Translations under genes and position numbers: made by a program
Source of the DNA: Caryophanales bacterium
GTDB taxonomy: Bacteria; Bacillota; Bacilli; Paenibacillales; CANHCR01
Reading direction: 5' to 3'
Assembly: GCA_947459205.1 (NCBI GenBank)
Contig: CANHCR010000029.1
Location: 1 to 32,275, forward strand
Length of the DNA: 32,275 nt
The notes under the pieces: generated by a model
Seen by the model: the letters and a program-made list of their open reading frames with translations, nothing else
Told to the model about the DNA's origin: nothing
The model's database searches: none
Shown here: piece after piece, positions 32,176-32,275 of the stretch
Layout of the letters: each line of letters begins with the position of its first letter
How positions within the stretch are numbered: the first letter of the stretch is position 1

Positions 32176-32275
32176 TTGAGCAAGCGTGATTATTATGAAG
32201 TGCTTGGTGTCAGTAAAAACGCCTCGCCAGAAGAAATCAAAAAAGCACACAAAAAAAAGGTGATGGAGTACCACC
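32176..32275 (+). CDS. dnaJ: DnaJ chaperone, N-terminal part (3' end outside window)
   Basis: A J-domain start encoded from TTG 32176 after [22 protein letters not shown] followed by [15 protein letters not shown], truncated at the window edge just before the expected HPD. By position (hrcA-grpE-dnaK-dnaJ) this is the operon's full-length DnaJ. Only about 33 residues are visible. Helix II reads [10 protein letters not shown] rather than the usual AYRKLAKKYH, so identity with canonical DnaJ is likely but not proven. Confidence 0.8.
   Translation, partial: MSKRDYYEVLGVSKNASPEEIKKAHKKKVMEYH

Noticed and set aside
1-32275. CRISPR arrays, insertion sequences, prophage, tRNA or rRNA genes
   Set aside because: Looked for spaced direct repeats, transposase motifs, integrases and RNA gene signatures; none seen by eye.

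Overview
The window is chromosomal DNA from a Gram-positive bacterium of the Bacilli. Hand counts in sample stretches give roughly 50-57% G+C. Support for the assignment comes from strong AGGAGG-type ribosome sites, TTG and GTG starts, a glycyl T-box leader, the dnaG-sigA macromolecular-synthesis operon, a CIRCE-controlled hrcA-grpE-dnaK-dnaJ operon, a SigD-type promoter before motAB, and Bacillus families such as YqfL, YqfO, YpuI and YtpB. The RNase P RNA looks E. coli-like (type A) rather than B. subtilis-like (type B). This hints at a lineage outside the core Bacillaceae, for example an Alicyclobacillaceae-like group. That placement is a guess.

Layout. 1-10.6 kb is housekeeping on the plus strand: the end of recO, T-box-glyQ-glyS, the YqfL/PPDK-regulatory gene, dnaG, an extra sigma-70 factor, sigA with its terminator, then trmK and a NIF3/YqfO gene. 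10.6-11.1 kb holds rnpB with its own promoter and terminator. A leftward membrane-anchored subtilase follows, then rightward ypuI and a small DUF1540 gene, a shared bidirectional terminator, and leftward motAB behind a SigD-type promoter. 15.7-18.1 kb is the pxpBCA 5-oxoprolinase operon. It converges on a leftward pepF, preceded by two overlapping small genes; one of these (57 aa, two membrane segments) is very short and easily missed. 20.6-23.2 kb holds a CshB-like DEAD-box helicase overlapping tail-to-tail with an MFS transporter. 23.3-26.1 kb runs ytpB (C35 terpene synthase), pfkA, a small gene and a PilZ protein, up to a terminator. 26.1-28.1 kb has a small leftward gene, hemW and a GNAT acetyltransferase. 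28.15-32.3 kb is the heat-shock operon, with an extra short A+T-rich J-domain gene between dnaK and the next J-protein gene.

Most of the window is conserved core genome. No phage, transposon, CRISPR array or obvious defence system is visible. The most interesting signals are: (1) the stand-alone J-domain gene, about 35% G+C, inside the dnaK operon; (2) a second primary-like sigma factor next to sigA, lacking region 1.1 and altered at a -10-reading residue; (3) the type A RNase P RNA; (4) an in-frame signal-anchor-like extension upstream of the normal pepF start; (5) a leftward terminator encoded inside pxpA, apparently serving the opposing pepF; and (6) a PilZ gene closely linked to pfkA.
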